DNA of 64,000 nucleotides from Pirellula sp. SH-Sr6A (lineage in GTDB: Bacteria > Planctomycetota > Planctomycetia > Pirellulales > Pirellulaceae). A program made the translations under genes and the position numbers. Shown here piece by piece: positions 19,228-28,226 of this stretch. The stretch is taken from positions 973,988-1,037,987 of the forward strand of contig NZ_CP011272.1 of assembly GCF_001610875.1 (NCBI RefSeq), given 5' to 3'. Under the pieces are notes generated by a model. The model made no database searches. It had not been told where the DNA came from and saw only the letters and a program-made list of their open reading frames with translations. Numbering within the stretch: position 1 is the first letter of the stretch; each line of letters begins with the position of its first letter.

Positions 19228-20294
19228 GCGACGAACTCCTCTTCTCCATCGCTGCCCGGTCGCTGCAATTGGCCTGCTTCCTCGAGACCGCGAACGATAT
19301 CGACAATCTTTTGCTGAACCGATTCGACATCGCTGAGCTTGACGCGACCAAGGAACCCGATTTCCTCCTTGAGGATCTCTGCTGCTCTCTGCGACATGTT
19401 CTTCATGACCTTCTCCTGGAGCTGCGGGCTCGCTCCCTTGAGGGCCATCGCCCATTGATTGGTCTCGACGTTCTTGAGCAAGGTCTGAATATCTTTGTCG
19501 GCCAACTTCTGAATGTCTTCGAAGACGAACATCAATCGTCGGATCTCTTCCACCAGTTCCGGACTGTCCTTGGAGAGGTTCTCCAAGACCATGCGTTCGG
19601 TCGCCCGATCTGTGACGTTGAGGATTTCGGCCACCGCAGGCACCCCCCCGGCTTTTTGGAATGACTGGTTCATAACCATAGACATTCGAAACTCGAGGGC
19701 ACGTTCGATGTCCGCGATCGCTTCGGGACTCGTCTGCCCCATTTGAGCGATGCGACGGATGACAGCCAATTGCTTCTGCTGAGGCAACCCGTTCAATATT
19801 CCCGCCCCGGTTGCAGCGGGGACGTGGCAGATCACCACCGCGATCGTTTGCGGGTGCTCGTCCATGATAAAGGTGAGAATGTTTTGCGGATCCGCCTTTT
19901 GCAGGAATGCAAACGGCAGGGATTCGATGGTCTGCTGCAAGACGGCCAGCATGTCGGCAGCATCTTTGCCGAACGCCTTCCTCACCAGCGTTTTCGCCCG
20001 TTCCAATCCGCCGCACGCATGAATCAAAGAGCTCGGGGCACCACCAAAAAATTCGGCGATTACTTCTTCCTGCACTTGGCCCGGAATATCGTCGATCTGA
20101 GCAATGGCGAGCGAGACGGCCTCCACGTATTTGGATGGCATCTTCGACAACAGCATGGCTGCATCGTCTTCCTCAAGTGCCATGAGGAGAACCGCGGCTT
20201 TTTGAATACCCTCTTCGGCGAGTTGCACAGGTGAGGACTTTAGCATGTGGCTCAAGATGCTTGGAAGGTGGAACGCAAACGCTTTGCGGACCAT
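19224..20294 (-). CDS. fliG: Flagellar motor switch protein FliG
   Basis: A component of the C ring that receives torque from the stator. The 356-residue protein has the N-, middle and C-terminal FliG domains: 'KAAVLLMALEEDDAAMLL' near the start, 'HPQTIAVVICHV' (the EHPQ region) in the middle, and the C-terminal torque helix 'DIQTLLKNVETNQWAMALKG' with charged residues. No other flagellar gene lies nearby, so it is away from any flagellar operon in this window. The start at 20294 has AGAAGG upstream; ATG at 20246 (giving MLKSSPVQL) is an alternative nearer the usual family start. Confidence 0.92.
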   Translation of the reverse strand: MVRKAFAFHLPSILSHMLKSSPVQLAEEGIQKAAVLLMALEEDDAAMLLSKMPSKYVEAVSLAIAQIDDIPGQVQEEVIAEFFGGAPSSLIHACGGLERAKTLVRKAFGKDAADMLAVLQQTIESLPFAFLQKADPQNILTFIMDEHPQTIAVVICHVPAATGAGILNGLPQQKQLAVIRRIAQMGQTSPEAIADIERALEFRMSMVMNQSFQKAGGVPAVAEILNVTDRATERMVLENLSKDSPELVEEIRRLMFVFEDIQKLADKDIQTLLKNVETNQWAMALKGASPQLQEKVMKNMSQRAAEILKEEIGFLGRVKLSDVESVQQKIVDIVRGLEEAGQLQRPGSDGEEEFVA

Positions 20295-20398
20295 CGACCC
20301 TTCTTCGCCATCCTGAAGTCAAGAAAGGTCGGCCCATCTCCTCGATTCGGCCGATCCCATTGCAACCTGCACAGTTTGTCTCGTTGGACTCAAATCCG

Positions 20399-20911
20399 TT
20401 AAGAAACGCGTGACCATGGCAATCGACAGTACCCCCACTGCCCATTGTTTTCGTCCACTCCGATCTCCAGCCAGTCGAGCCTATCCCCTATCTTGGAATA
20501 CAACTCGGAGAGCAACTCTCGACCGATCCATTCCGCAATCTCTTCTGCGGTGGTATTCACGATCGGGAGCAGAATGCAATCTTCAGCGGGGAAAACCCAC
20601 CGCTTGGCTCGAAAGCGGACGACGACCTCGTCCCCGTCTTCCTGGACGGAGATCATGGAGTGCCGTGTCGGTAGCAGCATATGGTGATCCAGTCGCTTCA
20701 CGATTTTGGCCAGCGTGTCGCGAAACGCGATGAAGTCGATGACATAGCGGTTTTCGTCGAGCTTACCCTGAACCTCGCCTCGCAATCCATAATTGTGACC
20801 ATGCAGACATTCGCAAATGTCGCCGGCAAAAGTGATGAAGTGCGCGGAGGAAAAGACCAGTTGCTCTTTCTGCAAGAGGACTCGAAAGGTTCCGCTGTGA
20901 CCGCTGCTCAT
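20399..20911 (-). CDS. queD: 6-carboxytetrahydropterin synthase (QueD family)
   Basis: Converts dihydroneopterin triphosphate to 6-carboxytetrahydropterin on the queuosine/7-deazaguanine pathway, or serves as a PTPS homologue. It has 170 residues, slightly longer than E. coli QueD. Zinc ligands are His24 (SSAHF) and His37/His39 in the CxxxHGH motif (Cys33 being the catalytic cysteine), and the LDHH catalytic pair is present. Other queuosine genes are not in the window, so the pathway assignment is by family. It lies between fliG and dnaB on the same strand with gaps of 104 and 51 bases. Confidence 0.88.
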   Translation of the reverse strand: MSSGHSGTFRVLLQKEQLVFSSAHFITFAGDICECLHGHNYGLRGEVQGKLDENRYVIDFIAFRDTLAKIVKRLDHHMLLPTRHSMISVQEDGDEVVVRFRAKRWVFPAEDCILLPIVNTTAEEIAEWIGRELLSELYSKIGDRLDWLEIGVDENNGQWGYCRLPWSRVS

Positions 20912-20962
20912 AATGCTGCTCTCGGGTGATTCGTGGGAATGTCGTAAGGTGCCGTTCCGGAC

Positions 20963-22438
20963 TTAGTAGCCACCAGGAGTTGAGAAGTCACTGTAGCTGT
21001 TGAACTCCTCATGCCGCTCCGGTGCCTTATTAAGGAACCGCGTAAAGTCCTTTTCCCAGATCAGCTCGACATCACCCACCGGACCGTTTCGCTGCTTGGC
21101 GATGATAATCTCTGCCTGGCCTGCGTACTGTTCGGCATCTTCACCGCGATGGTAATACCCTTCGCGGTGCACAAACATGACGACGTCCGCGTCTTGCTCG
21201 ATCGCACCCGACTCCCGCAGATGGCTTAGCTTGGGTTTGTGATCCTTGCTCTCTTCTGATTGACGGTTGAGCTGGGACAAACAGAGGATGGGCACGTGTT
21301 GTTCCCGGGCTAACATCTTGAGGCGACGCGCGATTTTGGCGACTTGCTCTTGCCGCGGATCCTTCGGGTTATCCGGTTCGATGAGCTGCAGGTAGTCGAT
21401 GACGATAAGCCCTAGCTTGCGACCCCCGGTCTTGCGAAGCTCTTGCTGGGTGATCCGTCGGGCGACAGCCGCGATTTCGCTCACCGTTCGGCTCGGTGCA
21501 TCGTCGATATAGAGAGGGGATGTTGCGATTTTGGCCGCGCTGGAAATAAGTCTCTTTTGATCGTCCTGCGAAATCGTCCCGACCCGCAGCCGCGAACCGT
21601 TCACTTTGGCAACCGAGCAAAGCAAACGATCGACCAACTCGACCGCCGCCATTTCCAAACTAACAAAGAGGGTCGGCGCATTGTCCTTCATGGCGACTTG
21701 CTCTGCGATGTTCATCGCAAAGGCCGTCTTACCCATTGCAGGGCGAGCAGCCAAGATGATCAGCTCCCCATCGTGGAGTCCACCTGTCATCTGATCGAAG
21801 TCCGTGAAGTGGGTCATAACCCCGGTGTTCAGCTGATGCCCCTGCATCCGCATATCGATCCGGTTCATGGCCGTGCGCAACACTTCGCTCACAGGCGCGG
21901 CGGAGTTGGCGTTTCGCTCGTCCTGGATTTGAAAAATCCTCTGCTCCGCCTGCGATACCAGTTCTTTTGCGTCAAAGGTCTCATCGTACGCATCTTTGAG
22001 GATGGACGTCGATGCGTCGATCAATCGTCGTAGCGTCGCCTTGGTCCGGACGATCTCGGCATAGTAGATCGCGTGGGCCGCGTTCGGAACGCTGTTGGCC
22101 AGTTTGGCCAAATAGGCAGCCCCGCCCACGAGCTCAAAGTCCCCGGCGGCCTTCAGTTCATTGACGAGCAGCGTGACGTCCATCTTCCGCCCGGCCTCGA
22201 ACAAACCGATCATCGCTGCATAGAGTTTCCGATTCGCGTCGTCGTAAAAATCGTCCGCACGAAGAACCAACGTAAGATCATTGGTCAAATCGGGATTGAG
22301 GATCAAGCTCCCCAAAACACCCATTTCGGCAGCCAAATCGAAAGGAGGCGAACGATCGAGGATGTGGGGCTGATCCTGGGGGGGACCACCTTTGCCGCCA
22401 TCGTTGCGGTTCCTTTTTTGCGGCGATGTCATCTTCAT
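20963..22438 (-). CDS. dnaB: Replicative DNA helicase DnaB
   Basis: The hexameric helicase of the replication fork; 491 residues from the chosen start. The N-terminal primase-interacting domain (AAEMGVLGSLILNPD) is followed by the RecA-like ATPase: Walker A ARPAMGKTAFAMNI, LFVSLEM, Walker B LIVIDYLQLI, and the arginine-finger region SGAIEQDADVVMF. No intein is present. The start is uncertain: ATGs at 22432, 22438 and 22492 are in frame and none has a good ribosome site; 22438 gives an N terminus of ordinary length. Confidence 0.95.
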   Translation of the reverse strand: MKMTSPQKRNRNDGGKGGPPQDQPHILDRSPPFDLAAEMGVLGSLILNPDLTNDLTLVLRADDFYDDANRKLYAAMIGLFEAGRKMDVTLLVNELKAAGDFELVGGAAYLAKLANSVPNAAHAIYYAEIVRTKATLRRLIDASTSILKDAYDETFDAKELVSQAEQRIFQIQDERNANSAAPVSEVLRTAMNRIDMRMQGHQLNTGVMTHFTDFDQMTGGLHDGELIILAARPAMGKTAFAMNIAEQVAMKDNAPTLFVSLEMAAVELVDRLLCSVAKVNGSRLRVGTISQDDQKRLISSAAKIATSPLYIDDAPSRTVSEIAAVARRITQQELRKTGGRKLGLIVIDYLQLIEPDNPKDPRQEQVAKIARRLKMLAREQHVPILCLSQLNRQSEESKDHKPKLSHLRESGAIEQDADVVMFVHREGYYHRGEDAEQYAGQAEIIIAKQRNGPVGDVELIWEKDFTRFLNKAPERHEEFNSYSDFSTPGGY

Positions 22439-22637
22439 ATGCTTGCGAAAAGAGGGAACAATCCATCGTTGCCGAGAGAGAAAGGCTGGCATTCTAGCGA
22501 AACGGGGTAGAATCGCGAAGGTGAACTAGATTTAGTAGGATCGCGACGGGACAATGCCTACATAAAGCGGCTTGACCCCGACTCGGTCGATTCCCCCTTT
22601 CAATGCGGTCGCTTCCTCTCCAAACCCTCGTGCCGGC

Positions 22638-23816
22638 ATGATCTATTTGGACAACAACGCGACCAGCTTTTTGGCCCCCGCCATCGCGGAGCGGATGCGC
22701 GTCCTATCCTTGGAGAGGATTGCCAATCCCAGCAGCCAGCATGCGGCCGGTAGGCGGGCTCGATCGCTCGTCGAAGCGGCTCGCGATCGAATCCTCGCAG
22801 GATTAGGCGCTCGGACGGCTGGGATGGGAGCAGACCAACTGCTCTTCACCAGCGGAGGAACAGAAGCCAATAACCTTGCATTGTTCGGGTTGAGCGAGCT
22901 TCGCCCCGGTCGGATCCTCGTCTCCGCCATCGAGCACCCGAGCGTCTTGGGGGCGGCCGATCGCCTGCGACAGCTTGGACGGAGCACCGAAACGATCCCA
23001 GTAACCAGGGAAGGTCTCGTCGATTTGGAGGCGCTCCGCCGAATGCTGACGGCCGATTCTTCATCTCCCGTGTCCGTGGTATCGGTGATGGCCGCGAACA
23101 ACGAAACCGGCGTCCTCCAACCTATCGAATCCGTCGCTGCGCTGTGCCAAGAGCATCGAGTTTTGTTCCATTGCGATGCCGTGCAAATGCTCGGCAAGGT
23201 CCCCATCTGCTTTGAAGCCTGGAAGGCAGATGCGATGACCGTCACCGCTCACAAGATCCATGGCCCGGTCGGAATCGGGGGCTTGATCCTGCGGCACGGA
23301 ATCCAAATCGCACCTCAAATGTTCGGTGGATTTCAGCAATTGGGGCTTCGCCCAGGTACCGAAGCTCCCATCCTATGCGATGCGTTTGCGGCGACAGTCG
23401 AAGAGGCTCTCAGCGTGGGCGCTCGCGCGGAAAAGTTGAGCATGCTTCGAGATCGGTTGGAGGCTGGTATCGTTCGAAGCATCGAGGAGTCCGTCGTGGT
23501 GGGGCGCGAGGCAAAACGATTGCCTCACACGTTGAGCGTTTCGTTTCCCGGAGTGGATCGCCAGGCCTTGCAAGTGGCTCTCGATCTCAAAGGAATCGCA
23601 TGCAGCACCGGCTCCGCCTGCGCGAGCGGATCGAGCCAACCATCGCATGTCCTGCAAGCCATGCACCTTCCTGATCAGGTTGTCAAAGGAGGTATTCGAT
23701 TCAGCGTTTCCACGGAGAATACCAAAGCGGAAATCGACCGTACCATCGAAGTTCTCGTGGATGTTGTCGCATCGCTTCGGAAACAGACCACCGCGAAGTG
23801 GAGATTTGGCGCGTAA
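22638..23816 (+). CDS. Cysteine desulfurase (NifS/IscS family)
   Basis: A PLP enzyme that takes sulfur from cysteine for iron-sulfur clusters or thio-modified tRNA. From ATG 22638 it has 392 residues and the typical N terminus IYLDNNATS. His100 stacks on the PLP ring, Asp180 contacts its nitrogen, Lys206 (TAHK) is the Schiff-base lysine, and Cys322 in CSTGSAC is the persulfide cysteine on its flexible loop. An in-frame TTG at 22572 would add 22 atypical residues. No isc or suf partners are adjacent. I leave the symbol open because NifS, IscS and the IscS-like tRNA-thiolation branch cannot be separated here. Confidence 0.92.
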   Translation: MIYLDNNATSFLAPAIAERMRVLSLERIANPSSQHAAGRRARSLVEAARDRILAGLGARTAGMGADQLLFTSGGTEANNLALFGLSELRPGRILVSAIEHPSVLGAADRLRQLGRSTETIPVTREGLVDLEALRRMLTADSSSPVSVVSVMAANNETGVLQPIESVAALCQEHRVLFHCDAVQMLGKVPICFEAWKADAMTVTAHKIHGPVGIGGLILRHGIQIAPQMFGGFQQLGLRPGTEAPILCDAFAATVEEALSVGARAEKLSMLRDRLEAGIVRSIEESVVVGREAKRLPHTLSVSFPGVDRQALQVALDLKGIACSTGSACASGSSQPSHVLQAMHLPDQVVKGGIRFSVSTENTKAEIDRTIEVLVDVVASLRKQTTAKWRFGA

Positions 23817-23820
23817 ACGA

Positions 23821-24675
23821 TCAGGCTCGCGTGGGCGAACAAAACGCGACCAATTGTTCAGCAAACCAATCAGGCGACTCCATCGGAGTCAAGTGAGCAC
23901 TGTGGGGATCGATTCGATACGGAGCCCCATCGATCCGAGATGCGATGCGCTGCAAAGCATCGGGAGGTGTGATCGGGTCTTCCTGCCCTGCGATGCAAAG
24001 AACGGGGCACGGCCAGCGGGAAAGTTCCTCCATCGAATCGGGGCGATTGGCCATCGCCATCAGTGCCCAAGCGACCGTAGACGGACGGGTGGAAAACATC
24101 ATTCCTCGAATGGATTCCACCAAATCGGGGCGCGTTGCAAAACTACGAGACGACAGAAGTTTTTGCAACATCGGCGCAACGGTTGGTTCTGTCCCTTCGC
24201 GAAGTGCCTTCGAAGCGGTTTCTCGCCGGATTTTCTGAGCCTCTGCATCGTCGGCGTTCCCGCGAGTATTGGTCAGAACGACACGTTCGACTTGGTCGCC
24301 AAACATCGCCATATAGCGCATGGCGACGTAGCCTCCCATGGAAAGTCCGCAAACGATCGGTGCGGTTTCCGCGGCGATCCGTTGCACGAGAGCGTGCGCG
24401 TCGCTTGCCAAGTCCGCCAGCTCGAAGCCGAATCGCTCCTCGGCGGATTCGCCGAACCCCCGGAGATCGGGAGCGATACAGAGAAATCGGTCTTGGATGC
24501 GTTCGATGAGCGGGATCCACATTCGGCTATCGAGCGGGTAGCCATGAAGCAAAAGGATCGGCGTGCCTCCCCCTGCGATTCGAACTCGAAGGCGTCGGCA
24601 CGCGCCAGAGGAAGAAGAAATGTCCATCCATTCGTCGTGTATCATCGCAAGCGGTTCCCGGGTTCGAGCGTTCAA
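23821..24675 (-). CDS. Alpha/beta hydrolase
   Basis: 284 residues with the full catalytic set of the alpha/beta-hydrolase fold: oxyanion-hole HGYP at about 44-47, nucleophile Ser112 in GLSMGG, acid Asp233 in GQEDPITP and His261 in SAHLTPMESP. The order and spacing fit the 3-oxoadipate enol-lactonase / BioH-like group, but the substrate is not deducible. It converges with the cysteine desulfurase (four bases apart) and diverges from the secreted protein gene. ATG at 24645 is an alternative start. Confidence 0.85.
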   Translation of the reverse strand: MNARTREPLAMIHDEWMDISSSSGACRRLRVRIAGGGTPILLLHGYPLDSRMWIPLIERIQDRFLCIAPDLRGFGESAEERFGFELADLASDAHALVQRIAAETAPIVCGLSMGGYVAMRYMAMFGDQVERVVLTNTRGNADDAEAQKIRRETASKALREGTEPTVAPMLQKLLSSRSFATRPDLVESIRGMMFSTRPSTVAWALMAMANRPDSMEELSRWPCPVLCIAGQEDPITPPDALQRIASRIDGAPYRIDPHSAHLTPMESPDWFAEQLVAFCSPTRA

Positions 24676-24820
24676 AAAAGTGGTCGGAAATGAGTTTTCT
24701 TTTCCGCTGTTCGTTCCCCCGGATTATACTCCCAGTAGTCTTCTCGTCTTCGAGACGCGGTCGCTCGCCGCTGTGCAAACTTTTCCCCATCCGTCCAGGA
24801 CTCGATCAAGCGTGAAATCG

Positions 24821-25801
24821 ATGGTTTTTCGTTGCTTTTTGTTAGTGGCGATGGTCGCAACCGCCTGGATGCACGCAACCGCCTCCGCTCAGGAAGTTCT
24901 CGCCTCCGTCCCAAAGCCACTTCCCCCCCGGAAACTGGCCGAAGGGGTTATGACGGTTGTTCCGCCGGATGAGAATGCCACCGACACAATCGCAGGAACA
25001 TTCGACCTGGACTTCGTCGAAAAGCACCCGGAGTTGGCTTGGACGGCCCCCGAGTTTCCTGAGAACAAGCCCTTCTTCGCATCGGCCGCCGAAACACTTC
25101 TCGAGAAATCTCGAAACATCACCTTCCGGCACGACGTTTGGTACCTGGAGTTTTCGTTCAAGCCGGTTCGCGTCATCCTCGTCGATATTCCCGGCGCCAA
25201 TGGCGTCCTGCAACGCAAAGTAGCTTGGTACATGGTCTACTCCGTCCGATATCCAGGTCGCGATTTGCGGGCCGATATGGATGAGAGCAGCGAAATCCCT
25301 GGGTCCCCTGCCACGGTCAAATCGCAGGCCGTCCGCTTTCTGCCTCGCTTCACGCTGGTGAGCAAGGAACGGAATTTCGCCATGGACGCTCAAATCCTTC
25401 CCACTGCAAAAGCAGCCATCGAGACCAAAGAGCGAGTGGGCAAGCCATTGCTTGATCACATCCAGATGGCGCAGCAGGAAATCAAGCAGTCCGATTCCCC
25501 AGACGACGCCGTGTGGGGTGTGGCAATATGGACCGACATTGACCCTCGCGTCGACTTTTTTGCAGTGGACGTTCGCGGTTTGTCGAATGCCTTCAAAATG
25601 AAGACAGATTCCAGCGGAGAGATGCGTTATGAGCGAAAGACGCTCCGTATCTACCACTGGCGTGCGGGAGATGGAATCGAAGAGTACAAGGACTTGATTC
25701 GCCTTGGGATTCCTGCGTTCGAAGACCCTGCCCGTCTCGAGTACCATTTGAAGCAGTTCAATCTCGAAGAACGGCTTGATTACCAGTGGATCTACCGCTA
25801 A
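24821..25801 (+). CDS. Secreted protein of unknown function
   Basis: 326 residues: a clear signal peptide (residues 1-23, Ala-Ser-Ala before Gln24) and a mature soluble protein with no transmembrane segment and no motif I recognise. The ATG at 24821 gives a compact signal peptide; the nearby GTG at 24812 is the only sensible alternative and has AGGA twelve bases upstream. The frame is open much further upstream, but that part overlaps the divergent hydrolase and looks like chance. The gene precedes rpmA by 70 bases, which may be fortuitous. Confidence 0.65.
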   Translation: MVFRCFLLVAMVATAWMHATASAQEVLASVPKPLPPRKLAEGVMTVVPPDENATDTIAGTFDLDFVEKHPELAWTAPEFPENKPFFASAAETLLEKSRNITFRHDVWYLEFSFKPVRVILVDIPGANGVLQRKVAWYMVYSVRYPGRDLRADMDESSEIPGSPATVKSQAVRFLPRFTLVSKERNFAMDAQILPTAKAAIETKERVGKPLLDHIQMAQQEIKQSDSPDDAVWGVAIWTDIDPRVDFFAVDVRGLSNAFKMKTDSSGEMRYERKTLRIYHWRAGDGIEEYKDLIRLGIPAFEDPARLEYHLKQFNLEERLDYQWIYR

Positions 25802-25871
25802 AATCCCCACCCCGCGCAACATGGAATGCGTTGTCGGCACACTTTTTTTTGATTGAAGATTAGGTAGATCG

Positions 25872-26126
25872 ATGGCACACAAAAAAGGTCAGGGCTCCAC
25901 TCGCAACGGTCGCGACTCGAACGCCCAACGTCGTGGAGTGAAGAAGTTTGGTGGAGAAAAGGTGTTTCCAGGCAACATCTTGATCCGCCAGGTAGGTACG
26001 AAGTGGCACCCCGGCCGAAATGTAAGCATGGGGAATGACTTCACGATTTTTTCCTTGATCGAAGGAAATGTTTACTTCGACCAAGAAGGACGCCGCATCA
26101 ACGTCCAACCTGCTGTCGCTTCCTAG
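25872..26126 (+). CDS. rpmA: 50S ribosomal protein L27
   Basis: A component of the large subunit near the peptidyl-transferase centre. 84 residues starting [16 protein letters not shown], the conserved N terminus that reaches the P-site tRNA. There is no N-terminal extension of the kind cleaved in Firmicutes. obg follows on the same strand after 232 bases, the common rpmA-obg order, but rplU (L21), usually just upstream, is absent here. Confidence 0.97.
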   Translation: MAHKKGQGSTRNGRDSNAQRRGVKKFGGEKVFPGNILIRQVGTKWHPGRNVSMGNDFTIFSLIEGNVYFDQEGRRINVQPAVAS

Positions 26127-26160
26127 TTTTTCCGCGTCGATTTCAACTGGCTTGTTTCGT

Positions 26161-26194
26161 TTCCGATCACCAGCAGGTTCCGATCACCAGCAGG
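26161..26194. repeat. 17-base direct repeat, two copies
   Basis: TTCCGATCACCAGCAGG occurs at 26161-26177 and again at 26178-26194, back to back, in the rpmA-obg spacer. The second copy runs into a GC-rich inverted repeat (GGAGC/GCTCC around 26198-26211). Effect unknown; probably slipped duplication. Confidence 0.8.
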
Positions 26195-26282
26195 GTGGCG
26201 GAGCGAATGCTCCCCCTGCGGGATGCCGCCTTGCCGGATAGAAATATCGACCTAGCAGCGCGATGCGTTGAACAACCACAGC

Positions 26283-26316
26283 AATACGACGAGCAATTCG
26301 CTCGTCGTATTTCGTT
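26283..26316 (+). terminator. Terminator-like hairpin between rpmA and obg
   Basis: A perfect 12-base inverted repeat (AATACGACGAGC at 26283-26294, its complement at 26300-26311, loop AATTC) followed by TCGTTTT. It would end or attenuate rpmA transcription before obg; the T-run is short, so read-through is likely. Confidence 0.6.
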
Positions 26317-26358
26317 TTGGGGAGCAACCCCAGGCAATTCTTCTTAAGGTTGAAATCC

Positions 26359-27366
26359 ATGTTCGTGGATCGAGTCGAAGTCGAGGTGATCGCAGGCCGA
26401 GGGGGCAATGGCTGCATGGCGTTCCGCCGCGAGAAACATGTGCCTCGAGGCGGCCCCTACGGCGGAGACGGCGGGGACGGCGGGAGTGTCGTCATCCGAG
26501 CACGCTCCGGCGTCAACTCGCTCGTGGAATTCGCGCACCAGCGCCATTGGCGTGCGGAAAATGGTGCCCCAGGACTCGGCGCCAATTGCCACGGTCGCAA
26601 CGGCCAAGATTTGATCCTCGCCGTCCCACCTGGAACGGTAATCATTGACAAAGCCTCGGGAATCATCATCCGCGATTTGGTCAACGACGGAGACGAGATC
26701 ATTGCCGCTCGCGGCGGCCGCGGCGGTTGGGGAAATACCCACTTCAAATCCTCCACCAATCAAGCTCCCCGCGAAACGACCGACGGCGGCCAAGGGGAGG
26801 TGCGACGAATCATCTTGGAGCTCAAATCGATTGCCGACGTTGGTTTGATCGGCAAGCCCAACGCGGGAAAGAGCACCATGCTCAGCCGCCTCTCCCGCGC
26901 CCGTCCGGAAATCGCGGACTATCCGTTTACGACCAAGTTCCCGAATTTGGGGATGGTTTCCGTCGACATCGAACGAACGTTCGTCATGGCCGACATCCCG
27001 GGCTTGATCGAAGGGGCAGCCCAAGGTCACGGCCTGGGACACGATTTTCTGCGACACATTATGCGCGCTGGAATTTTAGTCCATCTCGTCGAACCGATGC
27101 CCATGGACCAAACCGACCCGATCGAGAACTACTTGGCCATTCGCAAGGAACTTGAGGAATACAGCGAGGAGTTGGCGGCTCGTCCCGAGATCATTGTCGT
27201 TACCAAATCGGAACTGCCAGGCTCGGACGAAGTGCAGGCCAAGCTGAAGGAGACGACAGGGCGAGACGATGTACTGCTCGTCAGCGCCGTGACTGGGAGC
27301 GGTCTAAATATCTTGGTTTCACGCGTCGCCGATCTTCTCGCTAGCCAGAAGCTCCTCGCGAAATGA
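26359..27366 (+). CDS. obg: GTPase Obg/CgtA
   Basis: An essential ribosome-associated GTPase. 335 residues: the Gly-rich Obg fold at 1-158 (GRGGNGCMAF, GGDGGDGGSV), then the G domain with G1 GKPNAGKS, the G3 region DIPGLIEGA and VVTKSEL in the place of G4 (NKxD). The C-terminal OCT domain found in some Obg proteins is missing, as is common outside Firmicutes and Actinobacteria. ATG 26359 is preceded by AAGG. The stop overlaps the coaX start as ATGA. Confidence 0.95.
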   Translation: MFVDRVEVEVIAGRGGNGCMAFRREKHVPRGGPYGGDGGDGGSVVIRARSGVNSLVEFAHQRHWRAENGAPGLGANCHGRNGQDLILAVPPGTVIIDKASGIIIRDLVNDGDEIIAARGGRGGWGNTHFKSSTNQAPRETTDGGQGEVRRIILELKSIADVGLIGKPNAGKSTMLSRLSRARPEIADYPFTTKFPNLGMVSVDIERTFVMADIPGLIEGAAQGHGLGHDFLRHIMRAGILVHLVEPMPMDQTDPIENYLAIRKELEEYSEELAARPEIIVVTKSELPGSDEVQAKLKETTGRDDVLLVSAVTGSGLNILVSRVADLLASQKLLAK

Positions 27367-28226
27367 TTCTCGTCGACATCGGCAACAGCGGGGTTCGCGC
27401 TCTGCGATGTTCAGACCGGGGCGATTGGGATCTTTCAAATGTGGTTCGGCTCTCCTGGCCCGCGAACTTGAACACACGCCACAAGTCGACGCCACAGCAA
27501 CAGTCCGCTCCCAACCAATTGTGGTGTGACTCCACTGATCTGTCCGCGTTCAGATGGCTGGTGGAACACATCGATGCACCGTGCGAGTCGACTTGGTACA
27601 TTTCTTCGGTGCATCAAGGTGCATTCTCGTTGCTCCGCGATGCGGCAATGACCATTTGCTCGTCCGCTGAATTGCGAGTCATCACGCACCGCGATGTACC
27701 TATGGAACTCGATGTCGAGCATCCCGATCGCACGGGAATCGATCGTATTTTGTCGTCATGGGAAGGTTGGACACGCGCCAATGATGGGAAGGCGTCCGAT
27801 GTCACCCCAACTCGAAGTGTCATCGTCGCCCAAGCAGGGACGGCATTGACAGTCGATGCTGTTTCGAGAGACGGCGTCTTCCGGGGCGGGGCGATACTCC
27901 CTGGGCTAGGGCTTTCTCTCCAGTTCCTGGCAGCTGGGACGGACCAATTGCCGTGGATCGGCAATCACTTGGTTACCAAGTCTCCGACATTACCGGGTCG
28001 AAACACGTTAGAGGCCATCGCAGCGGGTGTGCATGCATCGTTGGTGGGGGGCGCGCGCCACTTGGTTCAAGCCTATCGCTCTCAACCCGAGTGGCGGGAT
28101 GCCACGGTGATGATCACCGGAGGGGATGGCAATCTATTGGTTCCCTACGTCGAGCCGCCTGTCGTTTATCAAGAGCATCTAGTGCTCCGCGGTCTCCATC
28201 GCATCGCCACGGGTCGTACGCCATGA
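27363..28226 (+). CDS. coaX: Type III pantothenate kinase
   Basis: First step of coenzyme A synthesis. 287 residues of the ASKHA fold with the phosphate-1 motif DIGNS (5-9), the substrate motif PDRTGIDR, GGAILPGLGL and the adenosine motif TGGDG. In the phosphate-2 motif the usual Asp of DxGTAxTxD reads Gln (QAGTALTVD), which may affect activity. Starts four bases inside obg (ATGA) and is itself overlapped by the next gene in the same way, so the three are translationally coupled. Confidence 0.85.
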   Translation: MILVDIGNSGVRALRCSDRGDWDLSNVVRLSWPANLNTRHKSTPQQQSAPNQLWCDSTDLSAFRWLVEHIDAPCESTWYISSVHQGAFSLLRDAAMTICSSAELRVITHRDVPMELDVEHPDRTGIDRILSSWEGWTRANDGKASDVTPTRSVIVAQAGTALTVDAVSRDGVFRGGAILPGLGLSLQFLAAGTDQLPWIGNHLVTKSPTLPGRNTLEAIAAGVHASLVGGARHLVQAYRSQPEWRDATVMITGGDGNLLVPYVEPPVVYQEHLVLRGLHRIATGRTP

